In this document: in pieces, positions 10,842 to 22,970 of the stretch
How positions within the stretch are numbered: the stretch's first letter is position 1
How the letters are laid out: each line of letters starts with the position of its first letter
Assembly (NCBI GenBank): GCA_963920635.1
Contig: OY987301.1
Location: 45,173,820-45,237,819 of the forward strand
Length of the DNA: 64,000 bases
Direction: 5' to 3'
Source of the DNA: Pseudeuparius sepicola
Taxonomy: Eukaryota; Arthropoda; Insecta; Coleoptera; Anthribidae
Made by a program: the position numbers and the translations under genes
The notes under the pieces: generated by a model
What the model was told of the DNA's origin: nothing
The model's database searches: none
What the model saw: the letters and a program-made list of their open reading frames with translations, nothing else

Positions 10842-12607
10842 GTATACACGAAAATTAAATGAAAATTTCACGTAATTTCATATTAAAACAAATCCCAGAT
10901 AAAAGATCTGAGTGTAAACAAGAATTAACAACTATACATCTTTGCTATAAATGGATTAAACTTCGTCTTTATTTCTAAAAATAAGAAATGATAATACATA
11001 TTTCAAAATACACATATTATAGGAGCTAAAAATTATCAATTTCTACCTGATTCTTATCACATCGATATTTTTAGATGTCTTAAATACTTTTACTTAAAAT
11101 ATTTTAATTAATTTGTTAATTTTAGCATATATATAGAATTTTATAGAAAACAACATATCTACCTACCTCTATATTTACGAGGCAGTACCTATAGATACGT
11201 ACAACTAAGATACCATATTATACAACTTATAATTTTTTAACTAATTATTTTCAAATATTGGTTATCTTTATATCTTTTCTTTAAGTTATGTTTGAGCTGG
11301 TCGAATTTTCCCTTTGTATCCAAGTTAGCTAGAGAGTAAGAACCGTAATTTTAAAAATTTGTATAAAATTTTGAATTTTTGAAATTTAACAAATTAATAA
11401 GGGACATTTCATCACCCAAACATAGGTAGGTATTATAATGTCCGGCATATAAAAATATTCCGGGTATCTAATACCACTAATAATCCAAGAAATTAAATCT
11501 CTGCGAAACTCTGCATTTTTATTATTAATCAACTTGTTAATCTGTAGGTATCCTCTGGACGAAGTTAAATTTTCGCTTTGGTGTTTTAGATTTTTCTTAT
11601 TCGCTTATCAATACAGTACCTCTTCCATTGTTGCAACAATGTATGAGGGAAATTATTCTGGGGCAATACCAGGAGTTTTTAAAAATGGTTTGTTGTTAAG
11701 CACCGAATGGTATCTAGGAAGAAAATTTCTCGAATAAAGACATGAAATCTTTCTAAAACGTCAAAACAAACTGCTGATATAGGTACTGCAGTAAGTTGTC
11801 CTGATGACGTAGTCTTTTCTTTCGTTGCAATAACGTATCTGTTCCAGCATTACCACAATGTATAATGTGTGAGTGGAAAATTAGTGAGACGAAAATTAAT
11901 CTAGGTAAGGCGAGAGAGGAAATAACACTACTTAGATAAAATGATACATAGTTTCTGGTATTCCTTTCAAAAACCGATCGTACGCCTTTGTTCTCAACGG
12001 TGCTGAGTACACAGGAAAAATAATTCACCTGTTTTATTATTTTCTCAGAACGTCTCCCGCGAAAAATAATGTGCCCCATTTTAATTAAGCACTCTTGCAG
12101 AAATACATAATGTTTGATGCAATTTGTTACAAAGGCACTTTTCCACTAATGCATCCTGTAGATGGGGCAGATTAAAAGCCCCCGAATTAATTAGATCAAG
12201 ATGTTGTAATGACTCTTTCGTTTGGTGTTTTATTTTAAAAACTTCAAAGCTCTCTCTCTCACACACACAGTAATTTGTGTTGTACAGTAAATACAGGGTT
12301 TAGCATACTTACTTATATTATGTAGGGAATAATAGATTTTAGTTTTGCTTAAACTTGTACTGCGGTTTCCCAAATTTCCCTCAGTTTGTGTCGGAGCAAG
12401 TGCAGATGCTCTTCCTGCTTTATGTTTTCCAAGACAGAGACTGGGAATGTGGCCAAAATAACACAATTACACAACAAGCTGCTCTTATTAAGTGTACCTC
12501 TATAGTATCTTGCTGCGAGCTTGTCTATCTACATTTTGCAGAGCGAGCATCCGCAGTAGGTCTGTAAACTGCAACAAAGCCAATTTTATTTATATTTTCG
12601 CCTTTAG
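10842..12607. other. AT-rich spacer, nothing firmly recognised
   Basis: Several short frames exist (for example 11534-11737 plus and 11753-12079 minus) but none has coding-like composition or a known motif. A CT/CA microsatellite sits at about 12250-12269. Confidence 0.45.
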
Positions 12608-12704
12608 GACTAGATATATTTATGGGCGACCCGTTTACGATTCTACTGACTTCATTTATGTGAAATACGAGAACGGCGAGTTTATTACGCTATCACCGCA
12701 ATAA
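12608..12704 (+). CDS. Candidate 3'-terminal coding exon, unknown product
   Basis: A good acceptor, TATTTTCGCCTTTAG, ends at 12607. The frame that follows (one base completing a split codon, then TRYIYGRPVYDSTDFIYVKY and ENGEFITLSPQ) runs to TAA at 12702-12704. Codons mix GC- and AT-ending thirds, unlike the flanking AT-rich DNA. An AATAAA at 13029 is a plausible polyadenylation signal about 330 bp downstream. I do not recognise the C-terminus, and no upstream exon is identified in the window. Confidence 0.4.
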
Positions 12705-13734
12705 TTAACTTCAAATGCGACGCGGGCAAAAGTTACTGGCAACACTAAATCTTGTTCTGGATATTTTATAGATATTTTCCTATCGTTATTTCCTAGTTTT
12801 TAACCTGCCCAGTCCCGAGTCCATATTTTATGTTACCGCTGTTTGTCCTTTACCGGCTCAAACGATGTGAGAATAACGGCATCGGCTCCTTCCGTAATTA
12901 ATTTTCTTGCCATGGCTCCAACCACACCGGTGGAAATTCTCTGTGGGTTCGGTTCGACTTATACTATTACTGAGCCATAGGATAGGTGCATTTATGTGCG
13001 TTTAATGAAAGAACAAACAATTAATATAAATAAAAACACTATTTTTTAGTAAATATATATTTAGGGTGAGCTTTGAGGATCTTACTTTGGTCCTTTTCTG
13101 CTCTTAGTACTTTATAATTATAACTAATACCTATTTCCTATTTGTATTTAGAGCAAAGTTCGAAGAAATTAAAAAATCAAGAGCGGAATTAAAATTCCTA
13201 TAAGCATGACTACACTTACGATGACCTCAATGTCTCCAGTCGGATACCTGATACTATAACTTGAAAAGATACCATCGACCAGCATTTTTAGTTGTATACT
13301 CGCGTGCCGATGCAATTCCATTTATACCTACTAAATGGGCTATGGGAGTTTCTGACAAAAATCAATGGAAATTGATGGCTTGCAAATCTCTACGTCATGA
13401 CTAGTGTCGATATTGTTTCCAAGAACATAAAATACTTATATTTTTATTCTATTAAGTTAATCTTCCACTGTATACGAATTTTATTAGACATTTTCTCATA
13501 TTGTCCATCGGAGTTTCCATGTTTTTATTAATTAAACCATATTTGTACAAATAAGAAACATATTATACAGTCAAGGATATTTTTTAATTATGTGGTAAAA
13601 TTAAAATAAATTAAAATAAAAACTAACAAAACATAAAATATAACATAACTAGCGTTCCATATAAATTCCTTACAAATATCAAATCCAATTTAAAAGCTGG
13701 ATTTACCATTAAATATGTATATTTTGAATCTAGA
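12705..13734. other. Spacer; possible 3' UTR at its start
   Basis: The first ~330 bp may be 3' UTR of the candidate exon ending at 12704 (AATAAA at 13029-13034). The rest is AT-rich with no further signal. Confidence 0.3.
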
Positions 13735-14330
13735 ATTTAGTTGCTGAGGCTTATAAGGCCGAGGCAAATAAACCATATGAGTTATAAAAAGAAACTTCAG
13801 TGCCGAGGGACACATTACATTTTTAAATCTGAAAAAAAGAAGTTGTGTTACGCAAAATAATTAAAAAAAGGATCACCCATTCATGAGCCGGCCGCGCGTG
13901 CCTTTCTTTCCTTCTTATTTTATCGGTCTGCCTAGATCGAGCACGATGCGTAACCTGATAAAAATAGCCAAGCTGACGCTTTTCTTACAGTTTACATAGA
14001 AAATATAATCGATTCTCAAACCGGCCAAAATACTTATACCGAAAGATTTGCTTTGTTGTAGGTAACAATTCCGCACTGAGGTTGAACAGTTAAAAATGAT
14101 ACTTTATTGGTCAGGTTGTGAATATATGACCACGTTTGACTGGCAACGAGCCCATCTGACGTTTGGTTCGCCAAGGCCAACTTATAGAAAAAAATACTAC
14201 ATTAATGGCTTACTTCAGTGCCAATTTCTGAGCTTTTAATCACGATTCTGAAACACTTTAATGCCGATTTAAAAACAATCATTTATTATTTCTCAGCTCT
14301 ACTTTTAACACCCTAACTCTTAAAATAGAT
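13735..14330. repeat. Dispersed repeat family X, copy 1
   Basis: Resembles 22404-22970 over hundreds of bases: shared GGATCACCC, GGTAACAATT-CGCA, TCTGACGTTTG, CCAAGGCC and ACTTCAGTGCC blocks in the same order. Its left part (GTTGC..GAGGC...ACTTCAGTGCC) also matches 27655-27770. Transposon class is undetermined and no coding is recognised. Confidence 0.65.
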
Positions 14331-15406
14331 TATAAATGCACCTAGGTTTATAGAAAAATGCCGCTTAATTTTATGCTTAATTTTAGTTGACGCCAATATT
14401 AAAAAAATATATTCTTTTGTGAAAAATTAGAAATCAACGTTCTTTGAACTTATAGGTACTTTAGTCAAAAGTTAGTCATGCAATTTTTTATTGTTTTGAC
14501 TAAAAACTCTTCACTATATTAGCACCTATATCAAGCATTTTACATGCTTGCCAACACGCTCGAAAGGGAAAGTCAAATGTTTGAAGTGCCCTCTTAGTTT
14601 GATTGCTAGGTACAAAAATGTTGCTAGGAACAAAAAATTTGGCGCAGTATTCTAATTCCACAAAAAGCACAACTTTTTTTATCCTTGCATTTTATAAGTT
14701 CCTTTTGGAATTCGGTGGTCCTTAAACAACCTCTTCAGTCAAAGAAAGTGAACCTACGCTTCTTGCAAATGTATAGCTTTTGTTTCTCACATTTCAAAAC
14801 GTGCAATAACCCAAATATCAAATTTGTCACAAAACTGTAGCTTATATTAGTTATAACAATATATCAAGGAAATTCTAGAATTAAAAAAGTTATCCAAATG
14901 TATAAAGCCAAATTTTGTATAGGGCCGTATTAATATTTTAATAATATTTATATTTTTTTGATAAAATAAATTTTCGCCACTGGATATTTCGGGAATTTGA
15001 CAAATTTACATTTTCTGGCCATTAATACAAAACTCATTTGAATATCTGTAACGGTTGGGAAAATAAAAACATTTAAGGTTAACATTTTTGGGAATTTATG
15101 CAAGCACCAAATATCTCAAAATTAATTATTTTATGGATTTCTATCACCTGTTGAAGTTTTCCGCAGAATGAAGTTTTATTTTATTTTCTTCAGTCGAATC
15201 ACCCTGTACTTTAAAATTACATATGTGATTGTTCACAGGATATAAATTAGGATTTCAATCTGGTTTTTATTTGTAATTATAAAATTTATATTTTACCCGC
15301 TCCTTTTCATATTTATATCTCAAAAAAATGTCACAAGTGACGTCAACACGGTTGGGTTATCAGTCAAGGCCACAAACTAATATATTAAATTTAATAGGTG
15401 CATATA
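14331..15406. other. AT-rich spacer with one solo TE end
   Basis: A lone CACCCTG terminus followed by TA lies near 15200-15208 without an obvious partner. Otherwise no feature can be supported. Confidence 0.4.
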
Positions 15407-15775
15407 GACCGGGAGATAGTGACTAAGAACTTGCATACTTCTCATTGGCAGCCTGTTCAGAAACGTGGAAAAATTAATTATTAAAATACAAGATCACGTG
15501 GCAAAAATAGCCCTTTGGACCCACCCTAACGGTATGCCTATGGTTTCCCGAGGAATTTTCTATTTGAACTTCATTATAAAAAACATGGCAGCCTGTATAA
15601 AATCATATCAAAACGCATATTTTTCGAATAATTGAAAACTCAGTTTTTCACATGAAGAACCCAGGATGACTCTCTGATTCATACCTTATTATTGTGAGAA
15701 TATGTGCCACATAATGCCCTTTGCAAGGCATACTGAGTAAAATCACGTCCAAAAATCTGTCACTATCTCCCGGTC
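15407..15775. mobile_element. GACCGGGAGATAG family, copy 2 (deleted left arm)
   Basis: Begins GACCGGGAGATAGTGAC after TA and then jumps directly to the interior sequence AAGAACTTGCATACTTCTCA of the right arm. It continues to CACTATCTCCCGGTC, with CA instead of TA after it. Nearly the whole left arm of the 8010-8845 structure is missing. Confidence 0.85.
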
Positions 15776-15923
15776 CAATATGATTACATATTTAGTTTAT
15801 TAGTTTAGACTTTATAAATCCAGATATTAAATGTGTTTCACAAACTAAAATATTATTTCAAAAATCAGAACAGGCTACTAGCAAGAGGGCACTAGCTCGA
15901 TCAGTAGAGATCGACGTATAAAT

Positions 15924-16053
15924 AATGGATCCATCGATGAGAAGAGCGGTCATAAATTATTTTCATATTGTCTTCACTTTAAAGAATGAAGTCGTAAATG
16001 TATTCCAGTATAGATTATTGATGCAGCGAGTCGACAAGCGGGACGCACGGTAA
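15924..16053 (+). CDS. Candidate small ORF or first coding exon
   Basis: ATG at 15924 opens 42 codons (MDPSMRRAVINYFHIVFTLK ... LLMQRVDKRDAR) with GC-containing third positions, then TAA. The final bases CACG/GTAAAA could serve as a splice donor. I recognise no domain, so this is weak evidence. Confidence 0.2.
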
Positions 16054-16210
16054 AATTGTTGATGGTTGATGGTTGTACGCTCCGGTTGACGTATACAAAA
16101 TGAAACTGATTTTGAAAGATTAAATGGGCAATTTAGAGAAACCATATTCTATGTGGTGGCCGAAAATTCTAGCCGATTTTGTATGCAAAACATCCCGAGA
16201 AAGGTAAATA

Positions 16211-16687
16211 CAGTGTGTTCCCATTTATTTTGACCCACCCCTATAGAGCCTTTATTGTTCGAGTTAGAAAAAAATTACTTAAATGGAAGTTGTAGGGTAC
16301 CAAGGTGTACTGTCCCAAAAATAATGGATTGACAGAAATGCTCTTGCCCTAAGTTGAAATGTTTTTCCAAATGTTTTGGCAACCTTGATTAAATATAAAG
16401 ATCGTATTTATCTGCAATTTGGAATATCATGCGAATGCTTAGAGCAAACATATAACATATTTATATTGTTGGAATCAGAAAAATGCGTTCAAGGCAAAAA
16501 TCCACAAATACATAGGGTGTTCCATTAAAAAAAGTAAGTTTATATTTTTTCATAAATTTGCGACGCTCATTTGTTTTATCTAGTAACAGATCCTAGCGGT
16601 TCAGAAAAAACCCTACAACTTTCATTTAAGAAATTTTTTTCTAAATAAAGGGTCTAGGTATGGGTCAAAATATACGGGAACACCCTG
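16211..16687. mobile_element. TA-flanked TIR element, CAGTGTGTTCCC end
   Basis: TIRs of about 100 bp: CAGTGTGTTCCCATTTATTT on the left and the complement ending GGGAACACCCTG at 16687. Both carry TTTTGACCCA and the internal block ACTT(A)AATG.AAGTTGTAGGGT. Flanked by TA at 16209-16210 and 16688-16689. Non-coding. Confidence 0.85.
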
Positions 16688-16836
16688 TACAGGGAGTCAC
16701 CATTATTTTGACGTTTGACGAAGTTAAGACAAAAGTAAAGAATCCAATGTGGTAGATATTCGGGCGTATTATCTTTTGGTGATATGATAGTAGAGACAAA
16801 TAATGCAACTTACGTTTTTTTAATGGGATACCCTGT
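16510..16836. mobile_element. Second TIR pair overlapping the previous element
   Basis: AGGGTGTTCCATTAAAAAAA at 16514 lies inside the previous element; its inverse TTTTTTTAATGGGATACCCTG ends at 16836, outside it. The two TIR pairs therefore interleave rather than nest. Confidence 0.55.
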
Positions 16837-17334
16837 AGGTTGATTAATTGTGAATGGCGATTTCCGAAACCGGAAATGAGATATAGGAAGGATCAAAAAA
16901 ATATGGTGCCTTATACAATGTGCTCGTCATTAAAGAGATACAAATTTCCATAAAACTGTCAAGTTTTGCTTGACTTATTTTGGGATGGTAAATAAGATTT
17001 TTTGTGTTGGGGGCCAGTTAAACCCTATCGCTTTGGAAAATCGAGCTTTATTTTTTTACCAGTAAACTTGGAGCAAAATTGAATATAAATTATGAAAGAA
17101 CATCCTTTTTAACAAAAAAATATATTCTTTTTCAATTTAGATAGGTATTCTTAACCGTTTTCAAAATTGTTGCCCTTAACCGTTTCAATATTCATCAATA
17201 GGTATTAGGTATATTGGTTGCCTTTTAAAAATGGCTACAGTTTATTTTATTTTGTGCTTTTTAGTTTTAAAGTAAATAAGTAAGTACTTTGATAATTTGT
17301 AAAAGTACTTGAATTGATTCTCATGCCAGGAGGG

Positions 17335-17600
17335 TGGTAAAAAAAGTTAATCCGCCATCTTGGGGTATCCGTCATACGTGCACGCAGCCGAAACCCATTT
17401 AAATTAATATTGGATTTAGTGTGACGTCACTTACTTTATCATCTTGGGGCGGCCGCCACCTTGGATTTCGTATGACGTCACCCACCTTATCGTTTTGTAC
17501 TAGTCAATTTTTTTCATTTGATACCCATTTTGATGAGGTGGTGAAGAAATAGTTAATCCGCATCTTGGAGTGGCGGCCATTTTGATTCCATTGTCACTAG
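17335..17600. repeat. Dispersed repeat family Y, copy 1
   Basis: Contains internally repeated words TTAATCCGCCATCTTGG, GTGTGACGTCAC and CATTTGATACCCAT, giving an irregular ~200-bp tandem structure. The same words recur at 33240-33405 and 34610-34715. Confidence 0.65.
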
Positions 17601-20231
17601 AACCAAAAGTATGTGCAAAATTTCAGCTCAATCGGTCGGGTAAAGGTGGTATAAATTCAGTTTTCAATTTTAAAAGTTATAGCTGCTATAAATTAAATAT
17701 ATTATATAAGTAGTTCATTAATTTAGCAGCTATGTTTTTTTTAAAATAGTGTCATTGTTATTAGTAATAATGGACAAGTATACTTAGGAATGAAAAATAA
17801 TTTTTTGCCTTGGAATTTGTAAAACATGTCTAGATAATCACGAAACCCAACCAACAGATTTTTTTTCCCATTAGTTTGCTCAAAAATTGAAAAGAACGGT
17901 CGCAAAAGTAGGGAATGTGACGTCACGATCCCTAATTTCAATAAGTACCTGCTATTTTCTTAGTACTTATTTCGTCTTTTTTTATATAACCATGCATTCC
18001 CAGGCAAATTATTAGATTCAGTTTGTATGCGCCTAATGAGAAATAATCAAATTTCGTAGCATTTCGATGAAATATTTGGATTTTACTGATCCCATTCTGA
18101 ACTTATTAGATGCCCCCTATAAAATATGACAGATGACATATTACTCAATTCTTTAAAGAAAATCGTCGGCAACGCCGCACTTTGCATAACCTCACTTTCG
18201 CCCGCGGAACGCGGAAACCAAGGTTAATAACCTTAGTGAAAACTAAATAAATTCTATTCTCAGTTTTAAAAGAATCTTGCTGTGAATTCTTTATTTTTTC
18301 GGTTTATAATGAAGACAAGATTTGTTAAAGCTTGTCCTGATAACTTGCCTTGCATAGATTTTGATATGGTATGGTGTGTCAATTTTATCAATAAAAACGG
18401 GGAGCAAAACATGGAGAAATGAAGAGGTATGTTTGTTATTTGATTTGTATATTGTTTTAATATTGCTTAATGATGATGATATAGCTTAAATTCTGGTTTT
18501 AGGTAGACTAGAGAATAAATATTATGGTAACAATGTTATTGGAGACACGCAGAGGAAAGAACATAGCAATAAATGCATAATGCCCGGTTAAGGCAAAAAT
18601 TACCCCCGAGCACAAAATTAATAAGAAACATGTTAATGATACTGTGGTTAAAAATGAAGAAATTCAACTGAATAGTTGTTAAAGTAGGTATATTATGTTG
18701 TAATTACCCAACATAAGCAGATTAGTCCTAAATTATGCACATACTACGATGTACGAGGATCATACATCGTGGCACATACGTAGATACAGCTTTTTGTGCT
18801 TCTAGTTTAGTTGCTTGTACAGTAAACAAATACTTATTGTGTATATACCATATACCTACAGTTAAGATATGGGGGAGGGGGCGTGGGGGTGTCGCACACC
18901 CCAATGTTGAAATCGATTATCAAAACAAGAAATCATGCGTTTGTAAAAACGATCATTGATATCTACATGTGAAAACCATGATTCAGAACTAATTTAAATA
19001 ATCTAAAGACAATGCAAGTTCGACAGCAGAGTTTCATTCGATATCAAGTGCTTGACCGTCAATGACTACTTTTTGCGGGTATTTTTTTCTTGTATGATCT
19101 AATGAAGTATTTAAGTAATTAAGTCCGTAGTAGTACACTTTGTCGCATCCATTTTGATGCGGAAAGTTGTACTTTTCTGCACTAGTGACATTAACTTTGT
19201 CAACTAATAATAGAACTAAGTACGCTTGTAAAATTTTTGCAGGTAGGTACATATTAATGGAAAACTTATTTTAGATGAATGTAAGCAAGGTATTGCTTTT
19301 CTTTGCTAACTTCCTGGAAATAGCGAAGAATCATGGACAACATCAGTAGATTGTTATATTGGAAAAAGTCAACACAAGTGCAATAAAAAAATATGAAAGT
19401 CTACCTTACAGGATTTAGTTGACAAACACATACCGACATACTTGGAGTAGTATGAAGGAAGATTTTTGGCAAAAATCGAAACGTATTACAAGGAGGGACT
19501 GTCTGACTTGTTAAAAAACGAAAAATGCCCTGAACCTCCAAAACGAATCGAGATTTTGAGATTCAACTGCTTTCCACTGCCCTCAAAAATCGAGCACAGT
19601 AAACCCCCCAAAAAAACATCCAGTTTGTTACACTCTGTGCATGCGACATGAAAGCTGTATTATTTGATTTTGGAATATTTTCACTAAATTTAATAGATAA
19701 CTTACTTGGGGTTTTGCCATAGAATGCAAAATAATATTTTTTTTTCTTGCAAATTAAACAAATCTTAATTTTTGGCCGGCTGCTGCATTATATTTTTTTA
19801 TTTTTAACTTCCATTAACCACTCACAAATCACAAGATATGCTTATGAAAATTTATTTCCCAGAAAAAATATATGAAAAAATTCTAAAGAATTGTGTCTTT
19901 TTTTATGAGGATGCTTCGGCAATCACAATATAATTTACCTAAATGGGTCTAAAATAGTTCAAGCTATGACAATAAAGTTTTTCGACTGAAAACTTGTCTT
20001 CATTGCGTTTTACATGTTATATTTCTAACATCATCAAGAACTGGCACCTTCTCCAATATTCTAGCGTTACATTTTTGAACCGATGCAGGTCTAACTACTA
20101 ACTTAATTCTGTAAGTAAGGGCTCATGAAATTAAAGTAATAAATTTTTTATATTCGGACCAGGTAAGTGCTTGACGTCTATTGGGTTGACTTTTCTCAGT
20201 TAAGTTTATAATCAATCAATGCTGTTGATTA
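17601..20231. other. AT-rich spacer, nothing firmly recognised
   Basis: The word GGCAACGCCGCAC at about 18169-18181 recurs inverted near 20990-21003 and at 58029, but no full TIRs could be traced. Short frames at 18735-18959 and 19466-19651 have no recognisable motif. Confidence 0.35.
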
Positions 20232-20238
20232 ACACTAG

Positions 20239-20497
20239 CACAGAATAAATAGCTTCACAACAGAAGCGTTCATAAAGACATGTCAAAAATAAGCGAGCCT
20301 CCATTTCAATTTACAGGAAAATAACCAATAACTTGTACATAAATTTGGTCCTAATACAATCTCTTTGCAATGTGGATTAATGTAAAATCAAACAAAATGC
20401 ACAATGTTTATCCCTTAAGAAGATATTTCGCGTCAAAGCGAGCATCCTTTTGACACGTCCTTATGGACGCTTCTGCTGTGAAGCTATTTATTCTGTG
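20239..20497. mobile_element. 259-bp MITE with 7-bp target duplication
   Basis: TIRs of ~50 bp (CACAGAATAAATAGCTTCAC... and its complement ending AGCTATTTATTCTGTG) are flanked by ACACTAG at 20232-20238 and 20498-20504. The TIR continues inward as CAGAAGCG..CATAA.GACA.GTC. It is non-coding. A 7-bp duplication does not fit the TA elements that dominate here; a P-like or other superfamily is possible. Confidence 0.85.
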
Positions 20498-20504
20498 ACA
20501 CTAG

Positions 20505-21189
20505 GTATTGAGGCTAAAATATCATCAGTTTCTTCAAACAACTAGCAGTCGGTGGAATATACTTGATAACAAGTAAAAAATCGTTTGGCAGAGCCACTAA
20601 TCTAAAATCGTCAGCTAAAATGTTACACCTGGTTGGTTGTTTAATATATCAGCAAGTCTAGATATCTAATTTGTGCAAGTTCAGTTAGGTACTTACGAAT
20701 TGTGTCGTTTTATAGATAAAATCGACTTGTTTCCAATAAAAAAAAGTTTTGTAAACCAACCAGCATAACGTCCGAATCATCAATACCAATACCTAGTGTT
20801 CCCAGCATTTTCCTCAGCAAAATAGAATGGTTCATTTCCGCCATGGATTATTAGAATAAATGGTGAAAATAGTTCAAATCATAAAAAATAAAAGCTTGTA
20901 AAACACGCGGGGCCGCGGGATCCGATATTCCGATTTGTGACGCCACAAAATAGGTTATGTTTATGTTCTCCAGGCTGACAGCTTGGCATTGAGGTGCGGC
21001 GTTGCCAAACCTGGTGCCATGGCGGTAAATTTAGGGTAAAATAAAATCCAACAGGTAGTTACGTGTATTGAACTTTAAAAATTAATTGCGGCAAAACGGG
21101 GGCGAAAAAAAAATAAAAAAAAATACAGCAAGTATATCTCACCCAATACTATCCGATGAGCAAATAAAAAAAAGTGGTGTATTAGTCCA
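20505..21189. other. Spacer, nothing recognised
   Basis: A CpG-rich stretch at 20903-21015 contains the GCGGCGTTGCC word also seen inverted near 18.17 kb. No gene can be supported. Confidence 0.35.
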
Positions 21190-21529
21190 TTATGCACCTT
21201 TTAAAAATACCGTTTCAAATTTGTTAGCTTTTCCAGATAGTTGCAAATAAACTTCTCTTGATACAGGCAACCATACTTTTGACGACGTTTTAAAAGTGAT
21301 AAGATGACGCTTTCCTCCAGTGCAACAATTTATAGAGTGACAAAGAAAGTAGCTGCACCCCAACTTTTTGCGTACCCGTATATCCATACAGGTTTCCGAA
21401 ACCAGCTAACTTGGACAGAAATAAATTATTTAAACATTTCCATGGTCTACTGTATTCACGTGATCTCTTGTTTCGATGTCGTGGCATAGATTGTAAGGAA
21501 ATTGACAAAAATTCATCCAGGGGTGCCAT
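21190..21529 (-). pseudogene. Possible piggyBac-like transposase fragment
   Basis: Two overlapping minus frames are joined by a frameshift. The first reads LSISLQSMPRHRNKRSREYS then RPWKCLNNLFLSKLAGFGNL and YGYTG. That spacing resembles the piggyBac (DDE_Tnp_1_7) core 'LS-DE-M.-.GR....Y.P.KP.K.G.K....-..GY...F.-Y.G'. The second frame continues GKRHLITFKTSSKVWLPVSR and on to a stop. The expected catalytic Asp after LSI is not seen, so it would be inactive. The match is by spacing and a few residues, so it is tentative. Confidence 0.38.
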
Positions 21530-22403
21530 TTTTTAATCATTTAATGATAACGTATGATACCTATGTTATCGGAATGGAAATTTGGAGCAGAATTCAAATA
21601 TTGATTAAAATTGTGGGATCACATTTAAAATAATATACCTAGTTAATGCTTCTTCAGTTAAACCGAAAGTAGTTTAGAAGTGAGTATCTATTTCGGCACC
21701 AGTGTACCTATAGATGCTACCAAAAATTAAAAATTTTATTTCAAAAACTATGGAACGAGGTGGGGTGTAACTACTTCCTGTATCATCCTGTATATAATTT
21801 TGTATACGGTTTCTTTTAAAAATAAAATAAAGCATTAAATGAAATCAAAATTACTTGCAAGTTTGAAAATATTGTTTCCGAATACCAAAGTAGTAGCTTA
21901 AAGTTACTATGACAGCCGGGACGAAAGTATACACATCGACTTTCGGTTAGGATGGATAGGGCCGAAGGATATTGAAAGTTAGACCTTTAGATGAAGTTTT
22001 CGAAATGGAACAAACAAAAACCTACTTTATAATGAGCAAGTACACCTCCTATTGACTTTTAATTATATAATATATAATACTAGGTATTATAAGTAATTAT
22101 TAAAAGTCGGATTAAAATGTAATAGTAGGTATATTATAACAGCTCGACTCTGAATATGGCTCGACAAGAGATGTTATCGATATTAATTATATAAATATGA
22201 TAATCGGCTTTTATGTCCACCGATATTCGTGAAGATTACCCTCATGCATGCCAGCTAATGACTGTCGGTCGCCATTTTTCCGTTTTATAGGATTGGGTAC
22301 CGAGATCGTTGTATATTAGATTGATTTCAACGCCTACTAAGAGGCTGATGGAAAGGAAAACGATCCTTGTGTTAATTTAAATTAAAAATAGTTATTTGTG
22401 TAC
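21530..22403. other. AT-rich spacer, nothing recognised
   Basis: No coding frame, RNA gene or TIR pair is supported. Confidence 0.4.
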
Positions 22404-22970
22404 CAAGGCACTGAAGTTCGACTATTTATGACTCATGTGGAATTTAGTTGCCGAATCGGAAAATAATGTTTTATTAGGTAAGAAAATAATCATACGGGAT
22501 CACCCGTCCTGGAGCCAACTGCGCGCGGCGTTGCTTGACTTTGACGATCGCTCTACCTAGGTCAAGTATGATACGACACGGCGCCTTCGAACAGAAAAAC
22601 CAAACTTCTCCTTGTTGTGCAGCCTCCATAACAAATCTATTGATATTCAAACCTACTAAAATATTTTTATTGAAAGATTGCGCTGCTATAGGTAACAATT
22701 TCGCAATGTGTACGGAAAGTTAAATGGGCCTTTATCGGCCGGATTTAGAATATTTGGTCACTTCTGACGGGCGATGGCTCCGCGTCTGACGTTTGATGTT
22801 TACATCTAGCCAAGGCCTACCTACTTATTGAAAAAATCGTACAATAATGGGCTACTTCAGTGCCGATTTCTGAGGTTTTAGTGACGATTTTGTTGGGACA
22901 CTTCACTGCCGATTTCAAGAAAAATATATATTTTATTTTTTCCGCCGAATAGCTTTATTTTATAAAAATT
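22404..22970. repeat. Dispersed repeat family X, copy 2
   Basis: Shares ordered blocks with 13735-14330 (GGATCACCCGTCC, GGTAACAATTTCGCA, TCTGACGTTTGATG, CCAAGGCCTA, CTTCAGTGCCGATTTCTGAG). Its left portion GGCACTGAAGTTCGAC...ATGACTCATGTGGAATT is inverted relative to 27655-27770. Confidence 0.65.

Noticed and set aside
18169..21003. A ~2.8-kb element bounded by inverted GGCAACGCCGCAC
   Set aside because: Only 13 bp match and no longer TIR or target duplication could be traced; the same word occurs inside the 55933-58268 element.
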